64,000 bases of DNA from Paragordius varius (lineage: Eukaryota > Nematomorpha): contig OZ176053.1 in assembly GCA_964247055.1 (NCBI GenBank), positions 2,418,001 to 2,482,000 of the forward strand. Reading direction: 5' to 3'. Under the pieces are notes generated by a model. The model was given only the letters and a program-made list of their open reading frames with translations, was not told where the DNA came from and searched no databases. A program made the position numbers and the translations under genes. Positions 12,347 to 25,163 of the stretch are shown in pieces (the stretch's first letter is position 1; every line of letters starts with the position of its first letter).

Positions 12347-13894
12347 CTTTGGATTTATAAAACAACTCTCGGAAAAAAGTTTTAGAAATATCCCAGTTCA
12401 TTTTGAAATTTTTTATTTTAGCGCAATAGCTTTTCCTTGTGCGACAACATATTTTTATTCATATGGTAATATCGATTCAACGCATGTAGAAAGTTTTTAA
12501 ATGACAAATGCCACTGTATGATACATCTTGATCTTTTTATACTATGAAAGACAGGCTCTCTGCACTAAAAGCGGTATTTTTACTTTAGTTTTTACGTTTA
12601 TCTATAAGACTTAATTCAATACACCAACATTACTCAATGATTTTACCTACCCATTTTATGATATAATACTTGCTTAAATATAATATAAGTAAAACTTGTC
12701 CTCTTATAATCTTATAAGTTTATGGTCAAATTACCTTTAAATTTTTTCAATTTTTCCATCAATTTTTTGAACCGTTGACAACTCTTGCATATATAAAAAA
12801 TTTTTATCGCTTAATTATACTTAAAATTTAGTGAAAACTTTTAATTTACTTATATGATCACGAAATTTGTCAGATCTATCACTTATCAATAACATTATTT
12901 TTATATATATTTGTGTGTGTACTTGCTAATATTTACATAATTCCAAATTTGCACACTTTTATGGTACAAGAGAAGACAACATGCGCACAAAATATTACAT
13001 ATCTATATATTTATAAAAATAGTTTAGTTTTTATTTAAGTAAAAAAAATTATTGATTATTTGACAATATATATTTCTTTATCCCATATTTTATTTTCTCT
13101 TTCAACACTCTAACATAAACTAAAATTACATGCAGATAGATATATATTGTGATTTTTGTCATATTTAGGGAACAAATATTTTTCACCAAAAATTAGATTT
13201 TAATCAGATTTCATTTTGGAAATGTTGAAATTTAGGATTAATTTACCTTTTTTTGTTTAAGTTAAGTCAATACATATTTTATATAAAATTATAATGATTA
13301 TTTCCTTTCTTGGCTTAGAGAAATAATTTTTTACAAAATGAATGGACAATTCATTATAATGTTAATACGTATATATATTTGGTTATTAGAACAGTCAAAA
13401 GTTAATCCTAATGATTTATATAACTATTGGACAATATCTATAACTAAGTTCTTAACTTGTATTTTAGGATAAATTTTTTAGATTAAAAATTGTAATAAAT
13501 GGTTTCGATATAATTTTAAAATAATATTAACCATCAAACCTTGGTTTTAAAAGTTTAATATACATTATTTATTATAAATATAAATTAAATTAATTATAAA
13601 ATTGATTAGTTTGAGATTGATTTTGCCTTTTTTATGTTAAATGGAGTCACGCAATACTATTTCTTTGTCCAAAAATGTAAAAAAAAATTATTAGATTTTT
13701 TTTGGCAAATACAGAGGAAATTATGTACAATAGCATTTATTAAATATTTTTATTTTTGATTAAATATTTTTAATTAAATTTTATACTATTTATTAATATG
13801 GATAAATTAAGCAATTATGTATAAAAACTAGGCGACAAAAATTTTTTAAAGAAACTACCATATACTTTTTTAAACCTTTATTTTTTTCCACATA

Positions 13895-14130
13895 TAAACT
13901 TATTAATTACATTTTTGAAATTCACCCTAAAAATAACTGTGTTTTCGGACTAATATAACCACTTATCATTTATATGAAATATATTTTACTATTTTTTCTG
14001 CATTATATTAATTTTAAACAGACTTTCATATAAAAATATTAATGAATAAAGGTAATTTTAATACTAACAAAACACTTAATTCATATTAAGGGCGAATTGT
14101 TTGTGGGTAATTTTAAATTTTATAAGGGTT
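13895..14130. mobile_element. F1 MITE, degenerate
   Basis: attacatttttgaaattcac at the left and agggcgaattgtttgtgggt at the right, with internal gtgttttcggactaatataa. Both TIR tips have decayed. Confidence 0.6.
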
Positions 14131-14572
14131 AGAATATGTAGATAATTGAGTGATGAACAATTAAAATCTCTATTCCTTAATTTGCAACCTAAAACTATGA
14201 ACAATACTTGTATAAAAATCATGGTGTAAAAAGTATGGTTTTTTGAAAACAAAAATATTTGTCTTTTAGTTTTTAATTTTATTTGTATACTTTCAAATTT
14301 TAATGTAAAGTATATATATATATATATATATATATGAATTTAATTACTCATCTTTTGAGAATTTGATTGAATAATTTGATGACACATCAATGCTACAAAT
14401 GCATATATGGATAATGAACAAATTATGTTTTTGTATTACATATCTCGATAAGCTGTATCTTAATATTCAATCGCTATTTATATTTTTTATCAATTTTCGC
14501 AAGCCAAAATTATTATAATAAAAGCGTTTTTATTACGCGAGAAAAATCTCGAAAAACTTAGCGGGCGCATTT

Positions 14573-14575
<3 letters not shown>

Positions 14576-14635
<60 letters not shown>
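14576..14635. repeat. (TA)n microsatellite
   Basis: About 28 TA units with one CA interruption. Confidence 0.95.
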
Positions 14636-15982
14636 GAATATTTGCACGAATTTTCAACTAAATGTTTTCATAATATTTTATATATATGCGAACGTTATAT
14701 AATATACCTTTTTTTCAAAATCTATTGTAAATAATTCAAAAGTGATTGTACGGCATGAATACGCGGTTCTTCCGGTTATAACTCAATTATTTTGTCTTAA
14801 TAAGTTTAGATCCCTGGAAAATTTGCATTTGATGTTATTTTCTCGAATTTAGACAAATCTCTGGGAGTAAAGAATTTTTTTAGCAAAAAAGTTTATAATT
14901 TTAAAAAATTTTACAGGACAAAAAAATGGTTTTAAAAATAAGTGTTTATAATTTTCGCGTTTCCTAATCATTCCTTAGCTATTGGGCATTTTTGCTCTCT
15001 TAAAAATATCATATTTTTATGGTATATAATTATTGTTTAAACAAAAAGATATTTAATGGTATATTATAGATACTTTTTTTAAGTCAACCAACCTAATTTT
15101 GGTTTATATGCAATGGAATAATAATCGATATCATATAAATCTTATATTTATGGTTCATTGAATAATTTAATGGACTTTTTGTCATAAAGACCCTGTATAT
15201 CCTACACTACTGCCTAATTTTTGTTTAAAGGATTAATTGTATATTATTAATTTCAATTTTTGAATCAAACTTTTTTGGAAACATATTTAAATAAAGCATA
15301 AGCTTAATTTTAATTTTAAAGCCATTTGCCATACTTAATTAGCGGGCTAAAAAACTTTCTCTAGCATTTATTATTATCTTTTTACTTTTTAGTTGCTTTA
15401 GGGTGTTTTAAAAATTTTCAATGAGACTTAAAAAATGAACGAAAAAATCCCAAAATTTAAGATATTATTACTTAATGATTAAACTAAAAGCTATCTTATG
15501 GGTTTAAGCTCATAGACATGATTCTTAAATATTTTGTTTTTGTATTACTACTTACTGTGCAATAAAAATCAAAATTATACAGATAAAACTTAAAAACTAA
15601 AACACAAATATTTTATTTTTTTTCTCAAAAGACAACCAATTACTATACTTTCCTTAAATTTTGAATCATACGTATAATTGAATTTGTTACCAATTTACAC
15701 CATCCCTCTCCCTTCAAACATAAACAATTAGTCATATTTTAATAATATTAGGTTAAAACTATATCTCTTTTTTTGAGAATAAAATGATTATACATCCGTA
15801 TAATTTTAAATATATTGGAAAAAATATTTCTCATTATATATATATATATATATATATAACTTTTAATTAATTTGGTCTTATTTGCACAAAATTCCAAGAA
15901 AATTTAAAACCAAGTCATATTTGTAAAATAATCGTTTAAAAATGCCCTTTTTAAGATACCTCTTTGAATATGGTTCGCTCTT

Positions 15983-16211
15983 CAGTGGCGTAATTAGAGG
16001 TAAGGGGGGAATACCAGGTGCCATAGTTGAAGGGGTGCGCCGGATTTTAATAAATTTTAATTTTATTTCAAAAAAATAGGATTCAAAAGTTATTATTATA
16101 AATAACTAATATATTAAAAATCCCCTATTTATGAGTATGGTTTGAATCTGATTTTTTTAAATGGCAAGAGGTTGCTTGGAGAGGGGCCCATAAATGCAAG
16201 CTATGCCTCTG
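15983..16211. mobile_element. hAT-type MITE with 8-bp target duplication
   Basis: A 229-bp element starting CAGTGGCGTAATTA and ending AAGCTATGCCTCTG, which are imperfect inverted repeats. It is flanked on both sides by the identical octamer tcgctctt (15975-15982 and 16212-16219). An 8-bp duplication with CAG..CTG ends is the hAT signature. It carries gggggg and ggggccc tracts and no ORF. Confidence 0.85.
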
Positions 16212-17344
16212 TCGCTCTTCGAATTTTAAAATTACAAATGCCAAAATAAGTGTAATTTATCTAATTTTTTAAATATTTATTTATTTATACTTTTTACGAC
16301 ATATTCAATCATATATTTTTTGCGCTGTGAAATTCATTTTCAAAATTTTTCTAAATTTCATAAAATATATTAACTAATTGGTTTTTTTCGTAAAGCTTTT
16401 TTTGCCTCATCCTACACAAATTTAATTAAGGGAATTAACTTAAGTTGAGTGGATGTGGATTGTTGGAAGACATATCTGTCAATTCAAATTATTTAGACAG
16501 GATAAAAATTATTGAACTAAAACATGTGTATGTATGTAAGTATGTATATTTTGACATTTTAATTTAAATTCAAATGGCTTATTATTATTGAGTACTAAAT
16601 AAAATTTTAGGCTGTCCAATGAATGATTAATTCTATTTATAAAAAAACGTAATAACTTTTTTTACAAATAACTTTAATATAGTTAAAACCATTTGTCTTC
16701 TATTTATGATTTAGGAATTTGTTTTGCCATTCATTTTTTTTAGTTTCCTAAAAAATGGCTTATTTGCATAAATTAATATATTTTATACTAGAAATTATAG
16801 TTTGACATTCATTACATATAACGTTTTCTAAAATATTTATTTCTATAATTTTTTATGTATGCGCTTATAAGAATAATGCCCCCCCCCCCCGTTATAACCC
16901 GATTGTGGGTAAAATCACTACCTCGTTCAATATTCGCATCATGACTTTTTTTCAAAAAAAAACTAAATTTAATTAATTTTAAAGTAAATACATATTTAGT
17001 TTTTTTGCCTTTATGAGATATAATTTTAAAATTATTTTTTTATTCATTAGTGGTTTTTAAAATTATATCAAACCAAAAAATTTTGTTAAAACCCCAAATA
17101 TATCAAAATTAGCTAATATTAGTAAAATGATTAATTTAGCATATCAAGTTCCCTATTTCGATTGGTTTTTTTTACCTTAAATAGTTTAAAATAGTTATTG
17201 ATTAATAAGTTATATATTTAATAGAACAACACACATTTAATCAATAAAGAAATATTTGCCCGCAAAATAGTATATGGGTTTTTTTTCGTCAAAATTATAT
17301 ATCTATTTTACTTTTGATATGGCAACTATATATTCCGAATTTTA

Positions 17345-17770
17345 TAGGAACTTACCTTTTGGGGTAGTTTTATATCCCAAAGCGATAAATATCTTTCTGA
17401 ATAATACAATTTTTTTTGAAAAAATGTATATAAATCTTCATCTCAAACTTTTTGCCGCCATTTTTTTCTATAATTTTTTTTAAATCGCTAATGCAACAGA
17501 CAAATAAAATGTGTTTTATGGTCAAATGGAAATTATTAACTTTAAAGATTTCAGGGTTACATTACAACTTGATATATATTGATTTTAATATCAACTGTTT
17601 GTTTCGATCGTCTTTTGAGGTTGTCAAAATCAGATTCTAGATATCATAAAGAAAAATAGCTTTTTTATCTCATTCACATAAGTTAAATGTTTGATTAATT
17701 TTTAACATAAATAAGTTTCAAAATTATAGTTTATATATAAAATTGAGCTCTGATAAAGGTAAATGTTAAA
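17345..17770. mobile_element. F5 inverted-repeat element, eroded
   Basis: Left end ttggggtagttttatatccc and right end gagctctgataaagg, compared with the better copy at 53058-53515. The internal blocks tttttgccgccattttttt and atcgctaatgcaacagacaa recur in that copy. Confidence 0.6.
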
Positions 17771-18209
17771 AAAATTATGTTTATTTGCAACCAACAATAA
17801 TCTCTTAATTATAATTATTAACTAATTGTAATAAAAATATATTTTTTTGGTATTTTTATTTGTCGCAAAGATTTTAATTTTATTTAATTATTACATAAAA
17901 ATATTGTTAAAATATAAATTAAAAATACTTAAAATTGTATCACTACAGTCTAATATTTAGATTACTCACATAAAAATTAATATCTTCTAGACATATCTAA
18001 AATACTTAAAAATCATTTTTATTATTTTTAAATTAAAGCCTAAAATAATTAGTAACATGTTTCCAATAATTATTTTACATTTTTAAAAATGCTTTTCTTA
18101 AAAATATTTCGTTGAAAAAGCCATATAAACACAATATATAACCAAACACAGCGGTCTTGGTTCTTTTTGTCGTATCTGATGGTTGAAATTTTATTTTATA
18201 ATTCATTTA

Positions 18210-18465
18210 CAGTAAAAATTTACAATTATACGGACAAAACGTAGACCAATTTTTCAAAAGACAACTCCATTCTTTTTATACCATATGTTATTCTATAAAA
18301 GGCATTTCAATCGTAAAATACTTAATTGATTGTGCCTTATTTTATACTTTGCAACAATAAATTATATTTAAAAAAATCAAGATTTTAAAAGTATGGTTGT
18401 CGTTTAGGAAAAATATTTGACCTTGTATTTTACGTTTTGTCCGTATTATTTCAATTTTTACAGTA
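18210..18465. mobile_element. F2 MITE upstream of syntaxin exon
   Basis: tta-CAGTAAAAATTTACAATT followed by atacggacaaaacgta at the left; tttacgttttgtccgtatta..tttcaatttttac at the right. Family subterminal blocks are caaaagacaac and aagtatggttgtc. It ends 170 bp before the exon at 18635. Confidence 0.8.
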
Positions 18466-18634
18466 ATTTTATACATTTTTTTAAAAAAAACCATCCTGCA
18501 TATCTTTTAATGATAAATGTGGGAAAATGCAATATAGCATATAAAACTGCTGTTAAAATCAATATTTTTGTAAAAACAAATTAAATTTTTTAATTTAAAA
18601 AAATAATCTAAAATTTTATTTTCGTTCAACATAG

Positions 18635-18966
18635 GCACAAAGCGATGATGATGAAACGACACACCCTGAGGAAGTGGCACTTGATGTCGGAGGTGTGGGA
18701 CGCACAGGATTTATGGATGAATTTTTTGAACAGGTAAAAAAATATTTTTTTAAATAATTTTTAAAAAAAATGTTAAAAATGTTCCTTGATTTGACATATA
18801 TATACCATTTACAATTCAAATTCACCCTTAAATAATTCAAATTCACCCTTAAACAATTTAAAATCACCCTTAAACAATTCAGCACCCTTTAAACAATTTA
18901 AATTCACCCTAAACTAAATTGCGTGTTTTTTTAGATTAAAAATTACTTATATATTTATATATATAT

Positions 18967-19023
<57 letters not shown>

Positions 19024-22000
19024 TAAAAAAATAAAACTCCGTTTAAAATTTAAAATAATACCAAAAAAATAATCAACTATGCCATATAGATATAATTCAT
19101 ATTAAAGTTAAGTTATGTGTGTCCGAAACACTTAATTTATTTTTAAGGTGAATTTGGATTGTTCAAGGGTGAATTTAAATTGTTAGAGGGTAAGATATAG
19201 TTAAATTATTGTTCAAGGTGAATTTGAATTGGAAATGGTATTCAAAGTGATTATCAATATTTACAATGAGATATGAATATATAAAAGTCACTTATTTTGT
19301 TTAGTTTTTTTATTGGATCATATGTTGATTTTTTTGAACGTTATAGTGAATTTTTTAAGAAGCTAATTATAAAATACTCTGTACACATAAAAATTTCATT
19401 TTTAGTTTGAATCTTAGTCATTCTGGATGGTTCATTTTTAATTTTTTAAATTGCAAAAATTACAAAAAAATACTTTTTTCTCTTACAAAGTTTACATTCT
19501 AAACTTTTTACATCTTAAAGTCCGGATGAATAAGGCATTTTTCACATACCAGTGTGAATTATTTTATAAATTTTTTATTGGATTTGATATTAAACAGATT
19601 TTTATTTTCATGATTGTAATAATAATTAGCATTTTCTATTCCTGGCTTTTAAATTTTTTTGCGTTAATTTACAGGTGGAAGAAATTCGTAATAATATAAA
19701 TAAAATTGCCGCAAATGTTGAGGAAGTAAAGAAAAAGCATAGTGCTATCCTATCAGCTCCACAATCAGATGAAAGTATTTTTTTTTAATGTTTTTTGGTC
19801 GTTTTTTAAAAAAGTTTTTTATTAAAATACAAAAGAAATTCCTTAAAATTCTTTTTCTCTTTCTTCATGAACCGTTTTAAATGAATATTAGAGATTATAT
19901 AATAATGCATATTTTTTGGTGTTTTTCTTTAATAAAATTATAGTTTTTAAAGGATTAATTGTTTAGAGATGTAGTACAAAAAAGAAATTATATGGACAAA
20001 ACGTAAAAGTCATAATGATAAATTATATAACAACAGCCATACTGTTTTTCATTTAACTAAATGGTTTTGGGTTGTTAGATACGTAAGTAAAGATGTAAGT
20101 TGTTTTTTATACATTGAATTTATATATTCAAAATTGTAATTAGTAGTTTGTTTGGGAATAATTAAGGTTTAAAATAAGTTTGGTTATTTTTTTATAAAAA
20201 AGTCTTTTAACTTTTACGTTTGTGTGTAAATTTCAAACATTTTTCCTTAATGTTTTGTTTTGTAATAACAATTGTTATAAAGTATACTAAACTGAAAATG
20301 TTATGAAAATTATATACGGACAAACGTAAAAATATAAAGACAATTTTTATTCAAAACACAACCCCACATTTTTAACTCTATGTTTTTTTAAAAAATTATT
20401 TTATCACAATCAAACATAATAAATTATATGTTACCAATTTACATCTTATTTTATACCCTCTTCGTCGGTTTAAAACAATCACTTATAATTAAAATAACCA
20501 AGATTTGAAAAGTATGGCTGTTTTTTGAAGAAAAAATTTTGTCTTTATATTTTTACGTTTGTCCGTATATAATTTTCATAACATTTTCAGTTTAGTATAC
20601 TTTATACCCTTACTTCACAGATTTAACAATTGTTACGTCAATACAAAACATTATGGAAAAATGTTTTTTTTTAATTTTACATCAGACAAAACGTAAAAGT
20701 CAATAGACAATTTTTAAAAAAATAACCAAACTTATTTTAAACCTTAATTATTCCCAAATAAACTACTAACTACAATTTTGAAAATGTTAATTCAGTGTAT
20801 AAAAAACAACTTACATCTTTACTTACCCATCTAACAAACCCAAAACCACTAAGTTATATGAAAAAAAGTATTGTTGTTGTCTTCTTATAATTCATCTTTA
20901 TAGTTTTTACGTTTTGTCCGTATAATTACTGTATGTGACACAACCGTTTATCAATAATAATCGCAGACTAATTTAACACATATCATATATTATCTTTTTT
21001 ATCATATCATTTTAAATATAATTGATTCGAAATTTAATTTTATTATTTTTAGTTCAATTTCTAGTTTAGTTTGTCCATTTATATCATTATTTCTTGGTTA
21101 CGTTTATGTTATATTTTGTATAGAAACAAAACAAGAATTAGAAGAACTCATGGCTGATATTAAGAAAACTGCTAATAAAGTCCGCGGAAAATTAAAAGGT
21201 TCCCCTCTTTTCCTTATTCTTATACAGTATGCATTCTAATGGTTGCTTATTTTACACTAAAGTTGGGCGATTTGCAACACACAGTAGGGTATGGAAAAAC
21301 AAAAAAATGTCTGAAAAATAATTATTTTTTCTTTTCTTTTTTTCCATACACTACTGTGTGTTGCAAATTACCCAACTATAGTGTGAAATAAGCAACCATT
21401 AAAATGTACATACTGTATTTTGATTAAATATGATTCAAAAATATTTACGATTCAAAAGTATATTTTATATACAGTAAAAATTTAAATATTACGGACAAAA
21501 GTGAAAATATTAAGACAACATTTTTTTTTAAAACACATTTTTTAAACCTTAATGTATCCTTTAAAATGGATTATACAATTGTAAAGTAATACATATTTGA
21601 TTGTTTTAACAATACATATCTCTATTTCATACATTAAACTTTTAATAAACAATGATCAGTTATAATTTAAAAAACATCGAGAAGCATGGTTGATCTTTAT
21701 TTGGAAAAAAAAATATTTGTCTCAATATTTTAACGTTTTATCCGTATTTTTTCAATTACTTGGATATTTCCATCATTCAACTCATCTTTTTTGTAACTTT
21801 TATTATGATAAAAGATTCTCTTAAATAGGAAAAATAGTAGTTACTAAACAATTTTTTTTTCAACAAAGTTTTATTGCAGATTAATTGCTTTTTGTTAGCA
21901 TAATTGTCTAATACAGAATCCAGTGCCATTTTTTTGTTCAAAGAAATTAATTTATTTTTTCAATTTATATTAATATGTGCCTCCCCTGTCTTTTTATTTA

Positions 22001-25000
22001 GTTTAAACTTTTTATGATATTGATTTTTGACCGTGTTTTAATTACAGTTATATATATATATAATTTAGCTATGGAACAAGGTATCGAACAAGAGGAACAA
22101 GCTAATAAAACTTCTGCTGATATACGAATTCGTAAAACTCAGGTAATTAAACTCAAAAAAATAATTTATTTTGGATAAAATTTATTGACTGCTTTATACT
22201 TGAAAAGCAAAATAGGTAAATATTAAAAAATGGTTATGGGATTTGTGTTAAATAGTTTAACTTGTTTTGTATAAAGATAAGGTAATTTTTGCAAAAAAAG
22301 GGGGGTGGGGGCAAAATTCCGTTAGAAAATATCGGGTTTATTTAACACAATTTGATAAGGTATAATATTACTTCTATAATTAAAATAAAAGAACATTTAC
22401 GCTAGTTTTGAATGCAAAAATAAGATATTGATTATGGAAGGGCATGCATGAAAAACAAATACTTTATTAAGAATAGTTTTGGGTTGCAGAATAAGCCTTA
22501 GAGAATAAATTAATAAAACGTTTCAAAAAAAATTAAAAAAAAATTAAGGTTAAAAAACATGGGTTGTCTCTTTGTTTAAAGGAAAACGTAGCTTTGAATT
22601 AAGTTTTTCCATATTTTAAATTTTCATTTTTACTTGCTTTTTTTCGAATTTTATAAGCAAAAAAGATGTAAATTAATTACATAACTCAATTAAATATTTT
22701 ACATATAATTTAGGTGTAAAAATCAAATTTTTAATACATATTTTATATATATCTTTTTTTTAAAAAAATATAAAAGAATTATTTTGTAAATTTAATTTTT
22801 AGCATTCAACCCTATCACGAAAATTTGTGGAAGTTATGACTGATTATAATACTACACAAACAGATTATAGGGAACGGTGTAAAGCACGTATTCAACGACA
22901 ATTAGAAATAAGTTTGAAATACATTTTATTTTGCTTTATTTTTTTGTTTTTTTATACACGTTTTTTATGATTAAAACTTGAAACTTTTGTTTCTATTTTA
23001 TTTTAAAAATTGAAATTTTCGGCTTTTTTGATGAATAATTTTTAAAATATCCTATCTTAAAATGTAAAATCCTTTTTTTATTAATCGTACTTTACTGAAA
23101 ATATTGTTTTGTTATTTATTATCGAATTTCTTGAATTTTTCTCGCGTGTGAATATTTAATTTAAATTTTTTTAATATTGATACCAAATTCTTACCTTTTT
23201 TTACATTTTATTAGCTGGTAGAGCCACATCTAATGAAGAACTTGAAGAAATGTTAGAAAGTGGAAATCCTGCTATTTTCACTCAAGGAGTATATTTTAAT
23301 TCTTATTTAGATAATATTATAAAAAAAATGCCAAAATTTTTATTGGTTACATTCCTTGTTCCACTTTGTTGCCCATTTTTAATTTTACTTAAACATGCTT
23401 AAAACGAATTTGTAAGCTAAGTTATTACTTATTTTATTATTATTTGCTATTTTTCCCTTACAATTTTATGAAAACCCTACACTTTTTATTTTGCTGTTTT
23501 TTTTCCAATACACGTATCGTCTTTGTGTAATGGCTAGCCATTGTATCCGTATAGAAGCTGTCTGTAATATCTGCGATCTGCCAGGCGTTATCATGTCAAT
23601 GTTGGCAACTCTTAAATCATTATTTATTGTTTTTCCCAGTTAAATGTTGGTCCACCCCTGCGATTACCTTCGAGATGTAGGGATAAAATTTTATTTGTCC
23701 ATTGTTCTGGAGCACGTTTGATGGTCCGAAATATCTAAGCCTTTTTTTCTGAGCATAACATTTAAAGGTTCGATTTGGTACAGTTGATGTAAATTTGAAT
23801 TTGATTTATTGGATTGGAATAAATTTAGCACCGTTTTTCTAAGTTCTTTAGTTTTTTTCTCGATCGAATCTGTCATCGGCCACGTCTCGCTACTCAGTTG
23901 TTATATATAATTACAACTCAAATCACCCCTGAACAATTTAAATTCACCCTAGAATAAATTATGTGTTTTTATCTATATTAAAACTTGCCTCTTATACTTT
24001 TAAAAAATAAAATTTCGTTTAAAATAAACATAATACTGAAAAAATTATATATGCCATAAAGAAATATTCATAATAATGATGAGTTATATCAGCCCGAAAA
24101 CACATTATTTATTTTTAGAGTGGAATTGTTCAAGGGTGTTAATTTGCTGTCTATATGGGCTATAATACGAATTAAGCATTTAATAAGTTTTTAACAAAAT
24201 GCTAAATTATGTGCATTTCAGATAATTATGGAAACGCAACAAGCTAAACAATCCCTGGCTGATATAGAGGCCAGGCATCAGGATATTATAAAACTAGAAA
24301 CTAGTATACGGGAATTACATGATATGTTTATGGATATGGCTATGTTAGTTGAGAGTCAGGTATTTAAAAATATACTTTTAATACTTTTTTCACATAAAAA
24401 ATGTACAATATAATAAAAATGATAAAATTTACGGATACGAAATATTTAAATTATATGAAAAGGATGTAACTTATTCTATTGAAACCTTTAAATCGGTTAT
24501 CTAGTCCTTTTAATTTTTAATGCGAAAAACTATTCAAAAATTGACAGTCTCATTGTCTTTATGTTTAATTTGCATCCTAATTAAAATTATCGTTAAATAT
24601 AATAAATTAAGTAACCCGCAAAGCAGTAAAATTATCAAATACTATCAATTTTTATTTTTTATATGGCTTCTAAGATTAGAGATTGAATTATATGTTTAGT
24701 TTTACCCCAAAAAAACAGATTTTATGTTTTGAGTTGGTAGTTATCATACTTTTTTTATTGTTATATTTTACTATATTTTTTAACAATTTCATGATAATTA
24801 TAGGGAGAAATGATCGACAGAATCGAATTCAACGTTGAACAATCGGTAGATTATATTGAAACAGCTAAAATGGATACCAAAAAAGCCGTTAAATATCAAA
24901 GCAAAGCCCGTCGAGTAAAATATTTTACCTGTTTTTTCTTAAAAAATGCTATTCATTTTATTAATTACATTTGGGATATTTTTTGATGATTTTGCAACAT

Positions 25001-25147
25001 AATTAATTTTAAATTTAGTTATATACAAATTTTTAAAATATATATTTTATACTATTTTTTTGCATTTAGAAAAAAATCTTAATCATAATATGCCTTATAA
25101 TATTGGTCATAATTCTCGTTTCCGTATTAGCCGGTGTCTTTGGGTAA
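18635..25147 (+). CDS. STX1: Syntaxin-1 (plasma-membrane Qa-SNARE), first exon not found
   Basis: Target-membrane SNARE for regulated exocytosis. Exons: 18635-18733, 19675-19774, 21124-21198, 22069-22142, 22803-22911, 23215-23288, 24222-24359, 24804-24914, 25070-25147. All are GT-AG and in phase, giving 285 residues. Only a ~10-residue first exon is missing relative to the usual ~290. Habc region: [65 protein letters not shown]. The linker [14 protein letters not shown] carries the conserved LE pair. The SNARE motif [25 protein letters not shown] places the ionic-layer glutamine as the last codon of exon 24222-24359; [13 protein letters not shown] follows. [10 protein letters not shown] precedes a C-terminal membrane anchor ([20 protein letters not shown]) and the stop. 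It is convergent with MAP3K4, 2.1 kb between stops. Introns carry F1, F2, F3 and LINE remnants. Confidence 0.93.
18803..19240. mobile_element. F1 MITE with expanded TIR arrays, in syntaxin intron
   Basis: The left arm holds five tandem ~20-21-bp units (taccatttacaattcaaatt then repeated cacccttaaacaattcaaat). The right arm holds about four, ending aattggaaatggta. A TA run of about 65 bp sits inside. An 89-residue minus-strand ORF reading as repeated LNCLRVN is an artefact of the array. Confidence 0.85.
18951..19021. repeat. (TA)n microsatellite inside F1 element
   Basis: Long TA run with one ATAA interruption, between the two arms of the F1 copy. Confidence 0.9.
19995..20924. repeat. ~930-bp palindrome made of F2 elements, in syntaxin intron
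   Basis: Sequence from 19995 reads again as its reverse complement up to 20924, centre near 20445. Matching pairs include ggacaaaacgtaaaagt / ttttacgttttgtccgta, gtaagtaaagatgtaagttg / caacttacatctttactta, gaataattaaggtttaaaat / its complement at about 20735, and gtatactaaactgaaaatgt / acattttcagtttagtatac. The centre (about 20311-20575) is itself an F2 element with near-perfect ends; each flank resembles a further F2 copy. By eye the arms are roughly 85-90 % alike with small gaps. Confidence 0.85.
21225..21415. mobile_element. F3 palindromic MITE next to a syntaxin 5' splice site
   Basis: CAGTATGCATTCTAATGGTT..GCTTA at the left and its complement AACCATTAAAATGTAC-ATACTG at the right, flanked by TA on both sides. 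The arms (each about 80 bp, including cacacagtagggtatgg / ccatacactactgtgtg) leave only a ~30-nt A/T loop. It begins 26 nt after the donor of exon 21124-21198. Confidence 0.9.
21472..21762. mobile_element. F2 MITE in syntaxin intron
   Basis: CAGTAAAAATTTAAATATTA then cggacaaaagtgaaaat at the left; ttgtctcaatattttaacgt then tttatccgta at the right. It lies 57 bp downstream of the F3 element. Confidence 0.8.
23510..23885 (-). mobile_element. LINE (non-LTR) reverse transcriptase C-terminal fossil
   Basis: GC-richer than the surrounding syntaxin intron. Read on the minus strand it gives, in three shifting frames, LRYFG, then [19 protein letters not shown] with RRGGPTFNW, then [17 protein letters not shown]. 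That order matches the ending of many LINE endonuclease-RT proteins (RLRWxGHV..R, then EGxRxxGRPxxxW, then AxDRxxWRxL). At least two frame changes are visible and no RT core remains, so it is a dead 3' fragment. No poly-A tail or target duplication identified. Confidence 0.7.
23904..24162. mobile_element. F1 MITE 60 bp before a syntaxin exon
   Basis: ttacaactcaaatcacccct then gaacaatttaaattcaccct at the left; agcccgaaaacacattattt then gtggaattgttcaagggtg at the right. It lies between the LINE fossil and exon 24222-24359. Confidence 0.75.
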
Positions 25148-25163
25148 CATTTTTATATTTAAC

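Larger units (their letters stand above)
12347..15982. other. Gene-poor interval between unknown gene and syntaxin, part 1
   Basis: No coding exon recognised. It holds an F1 element (13895-14130), TA runs at 14310 and 14576, and eroded F2-like half-elements near 14215-14285 and 15560-15660 (aaaagacaaccaattactat). Upstream exons of the 11618-12346 gene may hide here. Confidence 0.4.
16212..18634. other. Gene-poor interval upstream of first found syntaxin exon
   Basis: The short first syntaxin exon (N-terminal Munc18-binding peptide) should lie here or further upstream, but I could not identify it. A run of ten C at about 16880-16890 and two MITEs (17345-17770 and 18210-18465) are the only features seen. 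Confidence 0.4.

Noticed and set aside
18616-18885. 89-codon minus-strand ORF over the first found syntaxin exon
   Set aside because: Its repeated LNCLRVN pattern is the F1 tandem TIR read in translation; the rest is antisense to the syntaxin exon.
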